DNA from: Halomonas sp. SpR1
Lineage (GTDB): Bacteria > Pseudomonadota > Gammaproteobacteria > Pseudomonadales > Halomonadaceae
Direction: 5' to 3'
NCBI RefSeq assembly: GCF_031010175.1
Contig: NZ_JAUAMB010000015.1
Coordinates: forward strand, 51,111 to 115,110
DNA length: 64,000 nt
The notes under the pieces are model-generated. The model was given only the letters and a program-made list of their open reading frames with translations, was not told the DNA's origin and did no database searches. The position numbers were made by a program, and so were the translations under genes. Every line of letters begins with the position of its first letter. Positions within the stretch are counted from its first letter, which is position 1. Below, piece by piece: positions 9,383-17,661 of the stretch.

Positions 9383-10940
9383 AGCGCGCGCCGCCCAAGG
9401 TGGGGCTGGTATCGATGGTCACGCTACCGCCGTGCCCGGCCATGATTTTCTGCACAATCGAAAGCCCTAACCCGTAGCCGCCGGAGCTGCGGGCACGGCT
9501 GTCGTCCAATCGGGCAAAAGGCTTGAAGATATCCGCCCGCGCCTCAGGGGGAATGCCGGGGCCGTCGTCTTCAACATCGATACGCACCAGATTGGGCTCA
9601 TCCCAGAGTTGAATCACCACCTGGGACTTGGCGTGACGGCAGGCATTACCGACTAAATTCTGCACCGCGCGCTGAAGATAGCGCGGCTCCGCCAGCAGTT
9701 CGATTTCAGGCCCTGGGGCAAGCGCCAGCGCCAGGCCTTTATGCAACGGTGACAGCGTATCAATCACCCTTTCTGCCATAGCCCGGCACTCTACCAGCGC
9801 CGTTTCAAGCTCGGCGCCGTTCACTGTTTCCCCGCCCAGGCGCGCATAGGTGAGGATTTCATCGACCAGTTCATCGAGCTCGGCAATATCCGCATCGATA
9901 CCCTGAAGCTGGCGGCGGATGGCGGGCTGGTCGGTCATATCCTCGACCATCTGCACGGCAAAACGAATGCGCGCAACTGGCGTGCGCAACTCGTGGGAAA
10001 CCGCCCGAATCATCTCTTGCTGGCCACGCAGCAGGCTCTGCACCTGATTGGCCATGCCGTTAAACGCCATGCCCAAACGACCTAAAAAGTCGCCGCTCTC
10101 TACCTTTACCCGGGTTTCCAGGCGCCCGCTGGCGATCCTTGTGGCGGCCAGTTCCAGCCGTGCCATGCGGGCTTCAATGCTACGCATAATCAAATAGATG
10201 ATCAGGCTGAGAACAATCATCAACCCCACCAGGAGAGGTAGATGTAAATTTAGAGGAAGGGTGTCGCCGCGGGAAATAGGCCCTGCTTTCAGCCATTCTG
10301 ACTCGCCGGGCAGTTGATAGAGCAGCGTAATTGACAGCTTATCGGAAACGAGTTGAGTGATAACGTTGCCGCTGGCCAGCTGAGCCTGTTGCGCCTCCGT
10401 TAGCCCTGCAGGCAACGAAGACAACCGCTGCAACGGCCAACTCCCTGAACGCAACTGGGCAATGCGGTCATCACGCTCTTCCGCTGGCACTGCCGCGAGC
10501 CACTCGCCAAGCAGCTCCATGCTGCCATGCCACTGATGCTCGCTCCAGTCATTAAGGCGTGCTTGCAGCAGCCAGGTATCTCCAGGCAAACGCTGCTGCA
10601 ACAGCCAGGGTTTTTCGACGACCAGAATTCTGCCTTGCTCCAACCGTGAGCGCTCAAAATAGCCCAAATCCGCCTCGCTGATGGGCTGCAGAGTCAATTG
10701 CAAATCAAGCTGTTCTGAAAAGTGTTCAAGCAAAGCATTTCGCTGCTCTACCGACGCATCGGCTAGCCGATGCGTCATCAGTGACATGGGGAGCGCGGCG
10801 AGTTGCTCACGATAGTCTTCGCGGCGCACCTGTTCGATAAAGGAGCGCCCCACCAAGGCGATCACAAACACCACCAGTAGCGCGATGCCCAGCAACAAAT
10901 AGAAGCGTAAAAACGAGCCGTGACTAAGCACCCGCCGCAT
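9345..10940 (-). CDS. rstB: Sensor histidine kinase, RstB-like
   Basis: Inner-membrane sensor kinase, 531 residues from the chosen ATG. Order of parts: transmembrane helix (about 14-32), a periplasmic sensor region of roughly 200 residues, a second transmembrane helix (about 233-252), HAMP, a HisKA domain with the phospho-acceptor in AVSHELRTPVARIRF (His about 316), and an ATPase domain with NLVGNACRHA, DDGPGIP and GGYGLGLSIV. The ARIRF after the H-box is typical of the RstB/PfeS subgroup. A TTG extends the frame to overlap the regulator gene, but ATG at 10940 has CAGAGGGA seven bases away. The stimulus is not evident from the sequence. Confidence 0.88.
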   Translation of the reverse strand: MRRVLSHGSFLRFYLLLGIALLVVFVIALVGRSFIEQVRREDYREQLAALPMSLMTHRLADASVEQRNALLEHFSEQLDLQLTLQPISEADLGYFERSRLEQGRILVVEKPWLLQQRLPGDTWLLQARLNDWSEHQWHGSMELLGEWLAAVPAEERDDRIAQLRSGSWPLQRLSSLPAGLTEAQQAQLASGNVITQLVSDKLSITLLYQLPGESEWLKAGPISRGDTLPLNLHLPLLVGLMIVLSLIIYLIMRSIEARMARLELAATRIASGRLETRVKVESGDFLGRLGMAFNGMANQVQSLLRGQQEMIRAVSHELRTPVARIRFAVQMVEDMTDQPAIRRQLQGIDADIAELDELVDEILTYARLGGETVNGAELETALVECRAMAERVIDTLSPLHKGLALALAPGPEIELLAEPRYLQRAVQNLVGNACRHAKSQVVIQLWDEPNLVRIDVEDDGPGIPPEARADIFKPFARLDDSRARSSGGYGLGLSIVQKIMAGHGGSVTIDTSPTLGGARFTLLVPRRDPPA

Positions 10941-10960
10941 GATGCTGTCCCTCTGAATGA

Positions 10961-11719
10961 TCAACTGTCTTTAACGAAGAGATAACCTTTACTGCGCACG
11001 GTCTTGATCCGGTGAGGCTGGTTAGGATCATCACCAATTTTGGGTCGAATGCGCGATACGCGGACATCAATAGAGCGGTCTTGGCCGTCGTACTTAATGC
11101 CCCGTAGGTCGCTGAATATCTCTTCACGGGTGAGCACACGGCCTGCGTTACGACCCAATAGCCAAAGCAGGTCGAATTCGGCACTGGTTAAGTCGATACG
11201 CTCACCCGAGAGCCAGGCTTCGCGAGTCGCGTTATCGATCTCCAGATTTTCAAAACGCAGCCGCATTTCGCCGTCTGGAGCAGGCCCATCGGCGCGGCGC
11301 AGCAGCGCGCGCATGCGCGCCAGCAGCACCCGCGGCTGAACTGGCTTCGGCACATAGTCGTCGGCACCCATTTCCAGCCCCAAGACCTGATCAAGGTCGT
11401 CAGTGCGCGCGGTCAGCATCATAATCGGGCCGGCAAAATTAGGTCTAACGCGGCGGCAAATCGCTAGACCGTCCTCCCCAGGCAGCATTAAGTCTAAAAT
11501 CACCAGATCGGGCTGCAGGGTTAAAATGCGGTCGACCCCTTTAGCGCCGTCTGCTTCCAGCGTTACTTGGAAACCGTTAGCTTCCAGGTAATCACGGGTA
11601 AGCTCGGCCAGACGCTGGTCATCCTCAATGATCAAAACATGATCTTGATCGGGATAGTCAGGCGTTACAGACTCTCGCGACTCAAGCGCCTGAAATTGCT
11701 GTTCCAAATGATCTACCAT
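10961..11719 (-). CDS. rstA: OmpR-family response regulator, RstA-like
   Basis: Transcription factor partner of the kinase just downstream. The 252-residue protein has a receiver domain (about 27-140) with the acidic pocket EDD at 32-34, phospho-acceptor D76 in VILDLMLPG, and K125 in DDYVPKP. An OmpR winged-helix effector (about 155-250) ends RIKTVRSKGYLFV. About 26 extra N-terminal residues precede the receiver. AAGAGG directly abuts the ATG, so the real start may lie slightly inside. Gene order regulator-kinase fits an autoregulated two-component operon. Confidence 0.9.
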   Translation of the reverse strand: MVDHLEQQFQALESRESVTPDYPDQDHVLIIEDDQRLAELTRDYLEANGFQVTLEADGAKGVDRILTLQPDLVILDLMLPGEDGLAICRRVRPNFAGPIMMLTARTDDLDQVLGLEMGADDYVPKPVQPRVLLARMRALLRRADGPAPDGEMRLRFENLEIDNATREAWLSGERIDLTSAEFDLLWLLGRNAGRVLTREEIFSDLRGIKYDGQDRSIDVRVSRIRPKIGDDPNQPHRIKTVRSKGYLFVKDS

Positions 11720-11879
11720 CCTCTTTATGCACTCCGCTTAGGCTGTTTATTTTCTCACCCGCTCATCCAATACCAACGCAGGCGCCCCATGATTGGCACT
11801 CAGGATAACTCAAATCCACCAAAACACCCGCTTCTGTCGCTACAATGGCGCGTATTGATGAGTGGGTGTAGCCAGACAC

Positions 11880-11908
11880 TTGATTCTTCCTCAAGCGAGG
11901 ACTAATGT
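11880..11908 (+). promoter_or_regulatory. Candidate sigma-70 promoter of the 46-aa gene
   Basis: TTGATT (11880-11885) and TAATGT (11903-11908) are separated by 17 bases and lie about 40 bases before the small gene at 11950. The 230 bp between the response regulator and this gene hold no other coding sign on either strand that I would support. Confidence 0.4.
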
Positions 11909-11949
11909 GTAAACGCTAACTGTCGACAATTTGACAGGGGGAGCCTGCC

Positions 11950-12090
11950 ATGGGAAGTAGCAAAACGAAAAGTGTTATAAAACGTGTTTACGTTCCAGCC
12001 CAAGTGCGCGACCTGCCCAATGGGGAGAAGTTAAAAATCCCAGGGCATTATAAGGCGCCGCCCGGGGAAGGAAACGACACCATTGAGTAA
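11950..12090 (+). CDS. Small basic conserved-type protein, 46 aa
   Basis: ATG at 11950 follows a strong AGGGGGAG ribosome site. The frame runs 46 codons to TAA and is followed after 35 bp by a strong terminator, so a complete one-gene unit is visible. The product starts MGSSKTKSVIKRVYVPAQVR and goes on to GEKLKIPGHYKAPPGEGN, with no membrane segment or signal peptide. The basic N-terminal half and the Lys-Pro-Gly-rich second half suggest a soluble, possibly nucleic-acid or ribosome-associated protein. That is a guess; I do not recognise a family. GC-rich third positions support coding. Confidence 0.65.
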   Translation: MGSSKTKSVIKRVYVPAQVRDLPNGEKLKIPGHYKAPPGEGNDTIE

Positions 12091-12124
12091 TGTTTGATAA
12101 GTATATCTATTGCTAAAGCATATT

Positions 12125-12160
12125 AAAAAGGCAGACCATCAGTGGCCTGCCTTTTTTTTT
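12125..12160 (+). terminator. Intrinsic terminator after the 46-aa gene
   Basis: AGGCAG-A-CCA-TCAG-TGG-C-CTGCCT stem-loop with one internal mismatch, followed by nine T. The A-run on the left (AAAAA) could also serve the convergent minus-strand gene. Confidence 0.85.
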
Positions 12161-12232
12161 CCGCTACTTTTTGCACCTACTTTTCTTACACTACACGTTT
12201 TGCGCAATTGCAAGAAGCGTGCTTTTCAGCGG

Positions 12233-12412
12233 CTACCCTTTGGGCCCAAACAGAAACCATGCAATTAAACCAACTAACGGGAAAAACAGCAGCACGAGTA
12301 TCCATACCAGCTTAGCAAGACCGCCTGCCCCGCTTTTGGCCACTTTAACAATGGCCCAAATCACAATAATGAGCCAAATTAGTCCTAATAATCCACCTAC
12401 TTCAATGCCCAT
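12233..12412 (-). CDS. PLDc_N-type small membrane protein, 59 aa
   Basis: A 59-residue frame with ATG at 12412, AAGGAG six bases upstream, and TAG at 12233-12235. It begins MGIEVGGLLGLIWLIIVIWA, a first membrane helix. A short KVAKSGAGG turn follows, then a second helix (KLVWILVLLFFPLVGLIAWF) and the terminal LFGPKG. This is the two-helix pattern of the PLDc_N family (phospholipase D-nuclease N-terminal region found as free small proteins), whose function is unknown. It is transcribed away from the protease gene upstream, about 70 bp downstream of it. Confidence 0.8.
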   Translation of the reverse strand: MGIEVGGLLGLIWLIIVIWAIVKVAKSGAGGLAKLVWILVLLFFPLVGLIAWFLFGPKG

Positions 12413-12484
12413 AGCAACTCCTTAGCGTGTTGGCACTCGTGTTAACTTAGACAATCATATCAATGGCACATTCACAAGCTGAAC

Positions 12485-13012
12485 TCACTGCTCGGGAAGG
12501 CTCAACACCATCTCACCCGCCTGTATTTCTATCGACAATAAATTCAGAAAGCTCATGCCGAGTAGAACGGTGTCGCGCTCCATGCCAGGGCTGATTGACC
12601 CCTGTACATTCTGCACTTTTAGTCCGCCCAGGGAAACCTCATCAAGCTCCGTTAAAGCACCTTCCACTCGGCCGTTGGCGGTATTGAACCAAGCGCTACG
12701 CCCGGGCTCAAGGCCTAACTCGCTTGCCAAATCGGCCGGTATGGCGACATAGGTGGCGCCAGTGTCTAGCAAAAAGGTCACCGGTGTGCCATTGATGCTC
12801 CCTGGGGCCTCGAAATGCCCGGCACGGTTACGCTTCAAGGTTACTGGCTCACCCGCAGGCAGAGTCTGCACAATATTGGCGTTGGGGCGCATCATCTTTT
12901 CCAGGCCACCGTGAATCCACCAAGTGCCCACTGCCATTAACAGTACCCAAAACAGCAGCATCATAACGATGCCGCCACGCTGAGCCGATTGACTAGCCTT
13001 ATGCGTTCCCAT
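12485..13012 (-). CDS. Membrane-anchored retropepsin-like aspartic protease (TIGR02281 family)
   Basis: Predicted clan-AA aspartic protease tethered by one N-terminal helix (GIVMMLLFWVLLMAVGTWWI). The catalytic motif is FLLDTGATYVAIP near the middle of the 175-residue protein, and VLLGMSFLNLLSIEI near the end is the second family signature. Such single-domain proteases act as dimers; substrates are unknown. A GTG four codons upstream overlaps the UMF1 gene as GTGA, but ATG at 13012 has AGGTGG six bases upstream and is preferred. It is probably co-transcribed with the upstream MFS gene. Confidence 0.85.
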   Translation of the reverse strand: MGTHKASQSAQRGGIVMMLLFWVLLMAVGTWWIHGGLEKMMRPNANIVQTLPAGEPVTLKRNRAGHFEAPGSINGTPVTFLLDTGATYVAIPADLASELGLEPGRSAWFNTANGRVEGALTELDEVSLGGLKVQNVQGSISPGMERDTVLLGMSFLNLLSIEIQAGEMVLSLPEQ

Positions 13013-13020
13013 AAGCCACC

Positions 13021-14412
13021 TCACTGAGGTAAGGATGCCTCATTAGTGTTATTATTGTTGATATGACGGTTGGTTGCCCAGGCGAGCGCCGCCTCACGAC
13101 CACGACGCTCGTTGACCCTGGCGCAAATCAGCATCGCGATAACGAACAGGGCAACACATAATAGAATAGACGCTTGCAAGCCAACCAGCGTTTGCAACAC
13201 CCCTAGCATAACGATGCCCAACACCCCCGCCAACTTATTCGCCAATCCCCAGAAACCGAAAAACTCTGCTGATTTAGCCAAGGGTGAAAACAGCCCCACC
13301 AACGCCCTGCTGGCGGATTGACTAGACCCCAGGCTAAGTCCCGCCAGGCAGCCGACCACCAGAAATAAGTGCTGGGCCTGCCACTGCAGCTCAAAATGGC
13401 TATTTATCCACTGGGTCACCTCCGGCGTTGCCCAAATGGCAATAATCGCCAGTACCCACAGCGCCAATGTCATTTGGTACGTTCGCTTAGCCCCCAGCTG
13501 ATCCTGAATCCAGCCGAACCCCAAGGCGCCCGCCGCTGCAGTGATCTGGACAATAATAAACATGATATTGCGTACGCTCTCATCCCAACCGATCACTTGA
13601 GCGCCATAAATAAAGGCGAACGCGATAATGATGTAGACACCGGCCATCGAGAACAGCAGTGAAACCAAAAACACTGTCAGATCTTTAAAATAGCGTAACT
13701 CGTGAAAAGTACCTGTGACACGATTCAGAGCAATATGCCGATAAGAGACGCCGTGGGGCTGGGGCTTGCCGCGCTCTTTCAACCATAAAAAGGTAGGAAT
13801 GGCAGTAATCAGGAAAAAGCCTGCCGCAAAGGGCCCCACCCAGCGGATACGCTCAAAGTTGTCCGCGCTGGCTTCGCCGAGCACGACCAAGGTGAAACCC
13901 GCCGCAAACAGCCCGCCGATGTAGCCTAACGCCCAGCCAAAACCGGAAATTTTGCCCAGCGACTGCGGCGGCCCAAGTTCGGGTAAAAAAGAGGCTATAA
14001 ATGATTCGCCCATTGAGTAAGCGTAATTCGATAGCACTATCAGTAACAGTCCGATGATAACGTAGCCCGGTTCAACGAAGTAAAGCATCGCCGTGGTGAC
14101 GACGGTGGCCAGGTAACTAATCAACAGAAAGCGCTTTTTCTCCGCCCGGTAATCCATCACGGCGCCGCATAGTGGTGCCGTGATCACCACCATCAGATAG
14201 CTAACCGCCAAGGCCAAGCTCCATAAGAAGTTGGCAAGCCTAAAGTTATCGCCGCGATCCCCCACAATGACGGTGGTAAACAGCTCACCAAATACCACAG
14301 TGATAATCAGTAGCGTGTAGGCTTGGTTGGCAAAATCAAACATTGCCCAGCCGAATATTTCGCGACGCGATGCGTAGCCATCCGTCGCCTTAGCAGAGTT
14401 AGCAGACAGCAT
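13021..14412 (-). CDS. UMF1/Atg22-family MFS transporter
   Basis: Major facilitator of the UMF1 (vacuole effluxer Atg22-like) family, 463 residues and about twelve membrane helices. The first segment carries the family hallmark FGWAMFDFANQAYTLLIITV. GFGWALGYIGGLFAAG and SSQSASRALVGLFSP are further signature regions. Yeast Atg22 exports amino acids from the vacuole; the bacterial substrate is unknown. The first gene of a likely two-gene minus-strand unit with the aspartic protease. Confidence 0.87.
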   Translation of the reverse strand: MLSANSAKATDGYASRREIFGWAMFDFANQAYTLLIITVVFGELFTTVIVGDRGDNFRLANFLWSLALAVSYLMVVITAPLCGAVMDYRAEKKRFLLISYLATVVTTAMLYFVEPGYVIIGLLLIVLSNYAYSMGESFIASFLPELGPPQSLGKISGFGWALGYIGGLFAAGFTLVVLGEASADNFERIRWVGPFAAGFFLITAIPTFLWLKERGKPQPHGVSYRHIALNRVTGTFHELRYFKDLTVFLVSLLFSMAGVYIIIAFAFIYGAQVIGWDESVRNIMFIIVQITAAAGALGFGWIQDQLGAKRTYQMTLALWVLAIIAIWATPEVTQWINSHFELQWQAQHLFLVVGCLAGLSLGSSQSASRALVGLFSPLAKSAEFFGFWGLANKLAGVLGIVMLGVLQTLVGLQASILLCVALFVIAMLICARVNERRGREAALAWATNRHINNNNTNEASLPQ

Positions 14413-14554
14413 TGATTTTCTCTCACAGGGGAAGCCGTAAGCCTAGCAGGTGGAACCCGTAAGACGCCACGGCTTGCGTTGGTAGATTAAAGGTGACAGC
14501 CGAGCAGCGTTGCTCTAAGTTTGATTGATTGGTAAGTAATATGGACAGACTGCG

Positions 14555-15337
14555 ATGGAGTTAGCCCAGACATCTCCACGGCGATTATATCGACAACTGT
14601 TAAACAGGCTGTTGGCCGTGCTATGCCTCTGGCTGGCAAGCATTGCATACGTGCAGGCTGATGCGTCCAATACGTTGGCACCATTAACCTTTATTACTGA
14701 AGAGTACCCACCCTACAACTATCTCGACAATCAGCAATTAACCGGGGTATCAATTGATTTACTGGAGGCTATTTTTGCGGCCACCGACACCCCTCTTAGC
14801 CGCCATGACGTTCGTTACTACCCTTGGGTTCGCGGCTATGAGCTAGCGCTAAGCCAACCTAACACGGTGCTATTTTCCACTACCCGCACGCCTGCAAGGG
14901 AAAACAGTTTTCACTGGGTGGGGCCGATTGCTCAAGACAGGGTCGCGCTGCTTGCCCACCAGGACGCTCCTATTGTGATCGATGCTTTGTCACAGGCAAT
15001 TGATCGCGACCTGACCGTAGCGGTCATTCGGGAAGATATTGGCGCCCAGGCGCTATTGGAAGCGGGCTACCCTGAACGACTACTGGTACCGGCCATTGAT
15101 AACCGCAGCGCGCTCAACATGCTTACCCGCGGGCGAGTTGACTTGTGGGCTTACAGTGCAGATGTGGCTACCTGGATAGCTGAATCCGAAGGTTATCCTA
15201 GAGATAGCTTAATCCCGATACACACACTCAGCGAATCTTCGCTATACTTTGCCGTTAACCAAGCCACTGATCGACGCTTGGTAACACTGATGCAGCAGGC
15301 ATTAGACAGGGTGCTAGCGGAACGGCCCCAGAGGTAG
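14555..15337 (+). CDS. Periplasmic amino-acid-type solute-binding protein (SBP_bac_3), first of two
   Basis: A 260-residue exported protein: signal peptide with RR and a hydrophobic core (about 10-36), then a type-II periplasmic binding fold starting PLTFITEEYPPYNYLDNQQLTGVSIDLL, typical of SBP_bac_3. FSTTRTPARENSFHWVGPIA is the motif of the subgroup that occurs without ABC permeases and often sits beside sensor proteins. No permease or ATPase gene is nearby. Followed by a related binding protein (7-bp gap) and an overlapping diguanylate cyclase gene, which suggests a sensory rather than transport role. No good ribosome site precedes the ATG. Confidence 0.85.
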   Translation: MELAQTSPRRLYRQLLNRLLAVLCLWLASIAYVQADASNTLAPLTFITEEYPPYNYLDNQQLTGVSIDLLEAIFAATDTPLSRHDVRYYPWVRGYELALSQPNTVLFSTTRTPARENSFHWVGPIAQDRVALLAHQDAPIVIDALSQAIDRDLTVAVIREDIGAQALLEAGYPERLLVPAIDNRSALNMLTRGRVDLWAYSADVATWIAESEGYPRDSLIPIHTLSESSLYFAVNQATDRRLVTLMQQALDRVLAERPQR

Positions 15338-15343
15338 TTGACG

Positions 15344-16099
15344 ATGGCTAATCAGGTAACCCACCGATGGCAGTACCGTATGGCCATTGTGCTACTCACC
15401 GCTATCGGCAGTTGTTCCCTGGCCCTGCACGCGATGCCACTAGCGGCCATGACAAATGAAGCCCGGCCGCTAACGATCAATACTGAAGAGTACCCGCCGT
15501 TCAACTATGCGGACGGGCAGGGGCAAATTATCGGTAGCGCAACGCTGTTGCTACGCAGTGCGCTACGCCAAGCAGACATTGAGGCACACTTTCGGTTACT
15601 GCCGTGGGCACGCGCTTACACCGAAGCCCGCTTACGCGAGCATCACTGCGTCTACTCCACGACGCGCACCCCAGAGCGTGAAGCGCTGTTTCACTGGGTA
15701 GGGCCGCTGGTGGTTAATGAGTGGGCTGCGTTTAGCTTAGTCGAGCGCGGGCTCAACATTGCTTCACTTTCAGGGCTACACGGTTGGCGAGTGGGTAGTT
15801 TTCGCGAAGATGCCGTAGGCGATTATGTTGCCTCTCGTGGCATTAATGTTCTACGTGCTCTCTCGGAGCGAGAAAATATCCTGCGCTTAGAGGCGGGGCT
15901 GCTAGATGTGATTGTGACAGGCAAAGCAACCGGTGAATTTATGGCACAGGAACAACACATCGCGCTAGCGCACTTGTTTACCTTTCACCGCGCACCGCTT
16001 TATCTCGCCTGCCATCCCAGTGTGCCAGAAGCACTACTGGCGCGGCTGCAAACGCAGCTGGATGCCCTGCACCGCGAAATGCAGGAGGAGAGCCAGTGA
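15344..16099 (+). CDS. Periplasmic amino-acid-type solute-binding protein (SBP_bac_3), second of two
   Basis: Paralogue of the preceding gene, 251 residues. Signal peptide (about 11-35), then LTINTEEYPPFNYADGQGQIIG and YSTTRTPEREALFHWVGPLV, matching the first protein region by region though clearly diverged. ATG at 15344 lies eight bases after AGAGG; a TTG two codons earlier abuts the previous stop. Its stop overlaps the GTG of the diguanylate cyclase gene as GTGA, so the two are probably translationally coupled. The likely role is delivering ligand information to the cyclase, inferred from position only. Confidence 0.85.
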   Translation: MANQVTHRWQYRMAIVLLTAIGSCSLALHAMPLAAMTNEARPLTINTEEYPPFNYADGQGQIIGSATLLLRSALRQADIEAHFRLLPWARAYTEARLREHHCVYSTTRTPEREALFHWVGPLVVNEWAAFSLVERGLNIASLSGLHGWRVGSFREDAVGDYVASRGINVLRALSERENILRLEAGLLDVIVTGKATGEFMAQEQHIALAHLFTFHRAPLYLACHPSVPEALLARLQTQLDALHREMQEESQ

Positions 16100-17382
16100 T
16101 CAGCCCTCGCCCGCGTTCTTTGCTCTCGGCCCCAGCCCCTAAAAAAGGCAGCCTGACCACTAAGCAAGCGCTACTCACCCTGTTGGTCGCTATGCTGATT
16201 AGTGGTGTAGCGGGCAGCATTGAACTTTTCAGCCACGCCACCAACATCCGCCAGGAAACCGAGCAGCGCATTACCCATCAACTGGCCATTGTCAACGGTG
16301 CAGCAGCAGAAGCCGCTTTCCAGCTTAACCCTGACCTCGCCCACCAAATCGCCTATGGGTTATTTAATGATGATGAGGTCGCATGGGTATCGATTCGTGA
16401 CGATTTTGGGCGCGCTCTGGCTGAATTTGAGAGACCCAAACAGGCTGATTCGACTTGGCTCAGCCGATATTTATTTGGCGATATATTGCACCACCAAACC
16501 TCGCTCGCCTACTACATGGGCCGCGATATGCCGGAAGCGGTCGTCGGCGAAATTGAACTGATGCTGTCAGAAAGCTACTTAACCCAGCAGTTCCTGGCAC
16601 GTATTTATAGGGTGGTCGGGGTAAGTATTTTAGAAGCGTTTATTTTAAGCATCGTGGTGATCGCTTTTTTTCATCTATTTATTACACGTCCCCTGCTCAA
16701 GGTACATGCTGCAATTGCCCAAACCGATCCCAGCTGCCCCGGCCAGTGGCCCAAGCCAATGCTGCGGGGCCATCAGGATGATGAACTAGGGCATTTGGTG
16801 GATAGCTTGGATCATTTATTAAATGCTTTCCAGCAAGGTTTGGAGCAGCGCGATCAACTCCATCACCTCTCCAATATGGATGGCTTAACGGGTGTGGCAA
16901 ACCGCCGTCAATTTGATGAGTTTTATCAGCGTCACTGGCACTTGGCACAGCAAACACAGCAGCCACTATCGGTGATTTTTATTGATATCGATAACTTCAA
17001 AGAGTTTAACGATCACTATGGTCATGCCATGGGTGACGATACTCTGCGCGCCGTTGCTAAAGCGCTCAACCAGTGTATTGACCCCGCCAGAGATTTACTC
17101 GCCCGCTACGGTGGTGAAGAGTTTGTTTGTGTACTGCCAGGTCAGGATCATGACGATGCTGTGGGCGTTGCCAACTGCTTGCGCAAAGCGGTGCTGTCGT
17201 TGGCCATTCCCCACGCTTTTTCCAGCACCCACTCAGATCTCACCGTTAGCATGGGCGTTGCCAGCATGTCGCCCGGCTATTTAATAAGCGCTGAAGCGCT
17301 GATTGAACGCGCCGACCAGCACCTGTACAACGCCAAACGGCTTGGCCGCAACCGCGTAGAGACACGCAAACGCCCGGCATGA
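16096..17382 (+). CDS. Membrane-bound diguanylate cyclase (GGDEF)
   Basis: Makes cyclic di-GMP from two GTP. 428 residues: transmembrane helix about 24-44, periplasmic sensor region about 45-165, second transmembrane helix about 172-196, a linker that resembles HAMP, and a GGDEF domain about 255-425. The active site is intact: FIDIDNFKEFND supplies the metal-binding Asp, and GGEEF stands at 339-343. The usual product-inhibition RxxD five residues upstream is replaced by PARD, so feedback inhibition through that site should be absent. GTG start after GGAGGAGAG, overlapping the second binding-protein gene. No EAL domain. Confidence 0.93.
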   Translation: MISPRPRSLLSAPAPKKGSLTTKQALLTLLVAMLISGVAGSIELFSHATNIRQETEQRITHQLAIVNGAAAEAAFQLNPDLAHQIAYGLFNDDEVAWVSIRDDFGRALAEFERPKQADSTWLSRYLFGDILHHQTSLAYYMGRDMPEAVVGEIELMLSESYLTQQFLARIYRVVGVSILEAFILSIVVIAFFHLFITRPLLKVHAAIAQTDPSCPGQWPKPMLRGHQDDELGHLVDSLDHLLNAFQQGLEQRDQLHHLSNMDGLTGVANRRQFDEFYQRHWHLAQQTQQPLSVIFIDIDNFKEFNDHYGHAMGDDTLRAVAKALNQCIDPARDLLARYGGEEFVCVLPGQDHDDAVGVANCLRKAVLSLAIPHAFSSTHSDLTVSMGVASMSPGYLISAEALIERADQHLYNAKRLGRNRVETRKRPA

Positions 17383-17423
17383 AAGCCAGGCGTTAAGCAC
17401 TTCTATTGCCCAGAGCAGGTACG

Positions 17424-17576
17424 TTAGAGCAACCAGTGAGCGGCCACAGCAGCGAGACCAATGATCATCGCCGTAAGCACAGCCACTGTCACCACCCGAT
17501 CAAGCCAGCGATCAAAACCAATCCCTTTAGCCTGTCTTCGTGTCGCCCCATGGCGCCCTTGCCGCGCCATTAGCAT
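17424..17576 (-). CDS. Putative small single-pass membrane protein, 50 aa
   Basis: A frame downstream of, and on the same strand as, the BCCT transporter (85-bp gap). The product is MLMARQGRHGATRRQAKGIG, then FDRWLDRV, then one strong hydrophobic helix VTVAVLTAMIIGLAAVAAHW. The basic N-terminus would stay in the cytoplasm. The ribosome site is weak, and the open frame continues 26 codons upstream without a standard start, so the exact start is uncertain. Small membrane proteins after BCCT or TRAP genes can act as accessory subunits, but no family is recognised. Confidence 0.4.
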   Translation of the reverse strand: MLMARQGRHGATRRQAKGIGFDRWLDRVVTVAVLTAMIIGLAAVAAHWLL

Positions 17577-17661
17577 CTTCGCTTCATTCGTCGCTGCTCC
17601 CGAATTACCTTGCCCGGCAATAGAAGGCCTGGTTACTTTTTATGAGTGCTGATGAGTGATG

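Noticed and set aside
11567..11905. 112-codon plus-strand frame over the response-regulator start
   Set aside because: Mostly antisense to the regulator gene, no good start signal, not protein-like.
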